Assembly (NCBI RefSeq): GCF_006546625.1
Contig: NZ_VIAR01000012.1
Coordinates: 1-64,000, forward strand
Direction: 5' to 3'
DNA: 64,000 nucleotides
DNA from: Haloflavibacter putidus
GTDB lineage: Bacteria > Bacteroidota > Bacteroidia > Flavobacteriales > Flavobacteriaceae
This document shows, in pieces, positions 62,183 through 64,000 of this stretch; position 1 is the stretch's first letter; the number at the start of each line of letters is the position of its first letter. The notes under the pieces were generated by a model that had not been told where the DNA came from, made no database searches, and worked only from the letters and a program-made list of their open reading frames with translations. The translations under genes and the position numbers were made by a program.

Positions 62183-62950
62183 TTACTTTGCTTCTGCGCT
62201 ACCTATAAAAATTTTAGCTTTTTCTGCTTCCGGGGTATTGGCGTAATCTTCTTCCAATTTACGCAAATGTTCACGTGCGACTTCCGGCTTACCAATTTCT
62301 AAGGCTGTAGTTCCTGCTTTTAGCAAAAACTTAGGTGTTATAAACTCGTTATCGCGCATTTTGGCTGCTTGTTCATAATATTCTAAAGCCTCTTCCGGTT
62401 GTCCGTTTTGTACAAAAGCATCGCCCATAGCGCCTTTTGCCAAAGGTGCCAACACCTCATCTTCACTGCTAAATTGTTCTAAATGGTTGATGGCTTTTTT
62501 GTATTCTCCCATATTTAAATAGGCCATTCCCGCATAATAGTGTGCCAAATTACCAGCATTGGTACCAGAATATTCGTTAGAGATATCTTCAAAGCCAAAT
62601 TTACCTGCACCACCTGCAACGGCCAAATTGTATAAAGAATCTTGTTGCGCGCCTTCTGCTTGTATTGCACTTTCAAAATAAATTTGTGATTGCGCCATTT
62701 CGTTTGCAGCTTCTTCTTCTTGCGGCTGCACCACAAATTTGGTATAACCAATATAGGCCAACACGGCAATTACCACTACAGCAATAATACCAAATATTGG
62801 TTTTTGATTGCGCGCTACCCATTCCTCGGTCTTGCCTGCGCCTTCATCTAAATTGTTAAATACTTCTGCTGTTGTAGATTGCTCTTCTGTAGCAGTTTCT
62901 TGCTCTTTCTTATTCTTAGGTTTATACCCTCTCTTTTTGTAAGTTGCCAT
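62183..62950 (-). CDS. Tetratricopeptide-repeat membrane protein
   Basis: Protein of 255 residues: basic N terminus (MATYKKRGYKPKNKKEQE), TM helix about 58-80 (PIFGIIAVVVIAVLAYIGY), and a periplasmic-facing part with TPR-like repeats (AHYYAGMAYLNMGEYKKAI, AMGDAFVQNGQPEEALEYY and later VAREHLRKLEEDYANTPEAE). Similar in plan to the YfgM/BamD-like TPR proteins of Bacteroidota. ATG at 62950 is preferred over an upstream alternative that has no Bacteroidota-like start context. It heads the ribH operon; a -7-like TATTTTTG (62979-62972) precedes it. Confidence 0.8.
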   Translation of the reverse strand: MATYKKRGYKPKNKKEQETATEEQSTTAEVFNNLDEGAGKTEEWVARNQKPIFGIIAVVVIAVLAYIGYTKFVVQPQEEEAANEMAQSQIYFESAIQAEGAQQDSLYNLAVAGGAGKFGFEDISNEYSGTNAGNLAHYYAGMAYLNMGEYKKAINHLEQFSSEDEVLAPLAKGAMGDAFVQNGQPEEALEYYEQAAKMRDNEFITPKFLLKAGTTALEIGKPEVAREHLRKLEEDYANTPEAEKAKIFIGSAEAK

Positions 62951-62971
62951 AAATTTGCATAATTGGAAGGG

Positions 62972-62979
62972 CAAAAATA
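62972..62979 (-). promoter_or_regulatory. Putative -7 box of the TPR-ribH operon
   Basis: TATTTTTG on the minus strand fits TAnnTTTG, 22 bp before the TPR start codon. There is no TTG at the correct -33 spacing, so it is a weak call. The 149-bp gap to the divergent recF gene otherwise has no feature. Confidence 0.35.
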
Positions 62980-63099
62980 AAATTTTTATTCATATTTTAA
63001 AGCGAAAGTATTTGTTATTTTTTTGATATTTTGCCAACCAAGGTTTTAGAAATATATTTTTTTAAAAAAATCGTCTACAATTTTGAACCTCAAACCTTT

Positions 63100-64000
63100 A
63101 TGCATTTAAAAAAAATCTCCCTCTTAAATTATAAAAATTTCGAAAGTGCTTTTTTCGAGTTCGATTCTAAGATTAATTGTCTTGTGGGCAATAATGGAGT
63201 CGGGAAAACCAATATTTTAGACAGTATTTACCATTTAGCATTTGGTAAAAGTTATTTTAACCCGGTTACGAGTCAAAATATAAAACACGGAGAAGATTTT
63301 TTTGTTATTGATGGCACTTTTGAAAAATTAGAACGCGAAGAAAAAATAGTTGTAAGCGCCAAAAAGGGCCATAAAAAAATTATAAAGCGCAATGCCAAAG
63401 CCTACGAAAAATTCAGCGAGCATATAGGGCTTATTCCCGTTGTAATTATTTCTCCGGCAGATCGCGATTTGATTTTAGAAGGCAGCGAGACACGACGTAA
63501 GTTTATAGACGGTATTATTTCGCAAAACGATAAAGATTATTTAGACCATTTGTTGCGCTATAACAAAACGCTTTCGCAACGCAATGCCCTTTTAAAATAT
63601 TTTGCCGCCAACCATACTTTTAATAAAGACAGTCTTAGCATATACGACGAACAAATGAGTGCGTTGAGCAAAGTTATTTTTAAAAAGCGTGCCGAATTTA
63701 TGGAAGCCTTTATACCTATCTTTAAGGAACGTTATAAAAGCATTAGTAACGCACAAGAAGAGGTGAGTTTAAGCTATAAAAGCAAATTGTTTAAAGATGA
63801 TTTATTGGTTTTATTAGCCAATAATTTAGCTAAAGACCGTGTAATGACATACACCGGAGTAGGAACGCACAAAGACGATCTTAAATTGGAAATTGGCGGG
63901 CATCCGGTAAAAAAATTCGGGTCGCAAGGCCAACAAAAAACTTTTTTAATTGCTTTAAAACTGGCGCAATACGATTTTATAAAACAGCAGTCTAAAGTAA
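63100..64000 (+). CDS. recF: DNA replication/repair protein RecF (5' part, cut by the window edge)
   Basis: The ATG at 63100 opens a reading frame that runs to the right edge (about 300 codons; the family usually has about 360). The N terminus shows [19 protein letters not shown] and Walker [40 protein letters not shown] and [15 protein letters not shown] are conserved RecF segments, and [19 protein letters not shown] is the ABC-type signature (SxGQQK). RecF loads RecA at gaps with RecO and RecR. Divergent from the TPR gene. Confidence 0.93.
   Translation, partial: MHLKKISLLNYKNFESAFFEFDSKINCLVGNNGVGKTNILDSIYHLAFGKSYFNPVTSQNIKHGEDFFVIDGTFEKLEREEKIVVSAKKGHKKIIKRNAKAYEKFSEHIGLIPVVIISPADRDLILEGSETRRKFIDGIISQNDKDYLDHLLRYNKTLSQRNALLKYFAANHTFNKDSLSIYDEQMSALSKVIFKKRAEFMEAFIPIFKERYKSISNAQEEVSLSYKSKLFKDDLLVLLANNLAKDRVMTYTGVGTHKDDLKLEIGGHPVKKFGSQGQQKTFLIALKLAQYDFIKQQSKV

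Noticed and set aside
1-64000. tRNA, rRNA, CRISPR array, complete insertion sequence or prophage genes
   Set aside because: None was recognised; no transposase, integrase or phage structural protein is encoded, and no regular direct-repeat array is present.

Overview
The window is chromosomal DNA from an AT-rich member of the Bacteroidota, most likely family Flavobacteriaceae. The evidence is the protein families (DUF4294, DUF4374, DUF3347, DUF5683 and DUF6660-like proteins, a CzcA-TolC fusion, a signal peptidase I with an N-terminal membrane extension), the almost complete lack of Shine-Dalgarno sites, and repeated matches to the Bacteroidota promoter (TTG, about 17-21 bp, TAnnTTTG). The genus cannot be fixed from sequence reading alone. 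No rRNA, tRNA, CRISPR array or complete insertion sequence was seen.

Layout. 0-9 kb: DUF4294 protein, M42 aminopeptidase, ChaN-like haem-binding protein, FMN reductase, CynX/NimT-type MFS carrier, P2-type Ca2+-ATPase, SMR pump and a flavin monooxygenase. 9-10 kb: a decayed GLUG-repeat surface protein and a probably frameshifted small membrane protein. 10-13.4 kb: a CPA2 cation/proton antiporter, then asnA behind a 374-bp leader that reads as two tandem translation-coupled transcription attenuators; the second encodes a 14-residue peptide with seven consecutive Asn codons. 13.5-18.5 kb: an iron/siderophore uptake group (TonB receptor, DUF4374 lipoprotein, PepSY membrane protein). 18.8-25.8 kb: a light-signalling operon of overlapping genes (CheB/CheR/PAS histidine kinase, bacteriophytochrome kinase, response regulator, haem oxygenase supplying biliverdin), then dodecin. 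26.3-41.1 kb: a metal-homeostasis region (TolC remnant, DUF3347 lipoprotein, PF03773 permease, HMA-AraC regulator, CopA-type ATPase, HD protein, DUF6660-like protein, CzcA-TolC fusion, CusB-like adaptor, P1B-4 ATPase). 41.3-47.4 kb: sulfotransferase-like protein, uridine kinase, DivIC/FtsB-like protein, both methylmalonyl-CoA mutase subunits and a K+ channel. 47.4-50.3 kb, minus strand: nirK with a fused cytochrome c domain, a SUMF1-like protein and an SCO protein, with a palindromic operator candidate at the nirK promoter. 50.5-56.7 kb: dienoyl-CoA-reductase-like SDR, parA-parB, DUF5683, dapB, lepB, WbqC. 56.6-63 kb, minus strand: endonuclease/phosphatase-family protein, two rhomboids, mutL, a small membrane protein, ribH and a TPR protein; recF starts at 63100 and runs off the right edge.

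Most notable observations: (1) the tandem asparagine-leader attenuators in front of asnA; (2) the 10-mer CTTTACGGAA (or its complement), found at 16 places between 0.5 and 48.7 kb on both strands and in all three reading frames, far above chance; (3) a permease paired with an HMA-AraC metal-sensor regulator; (4) a palindrome inside the nirK promoter. Most other genes are ordinary flavobacterial housekeeping and transport genes.
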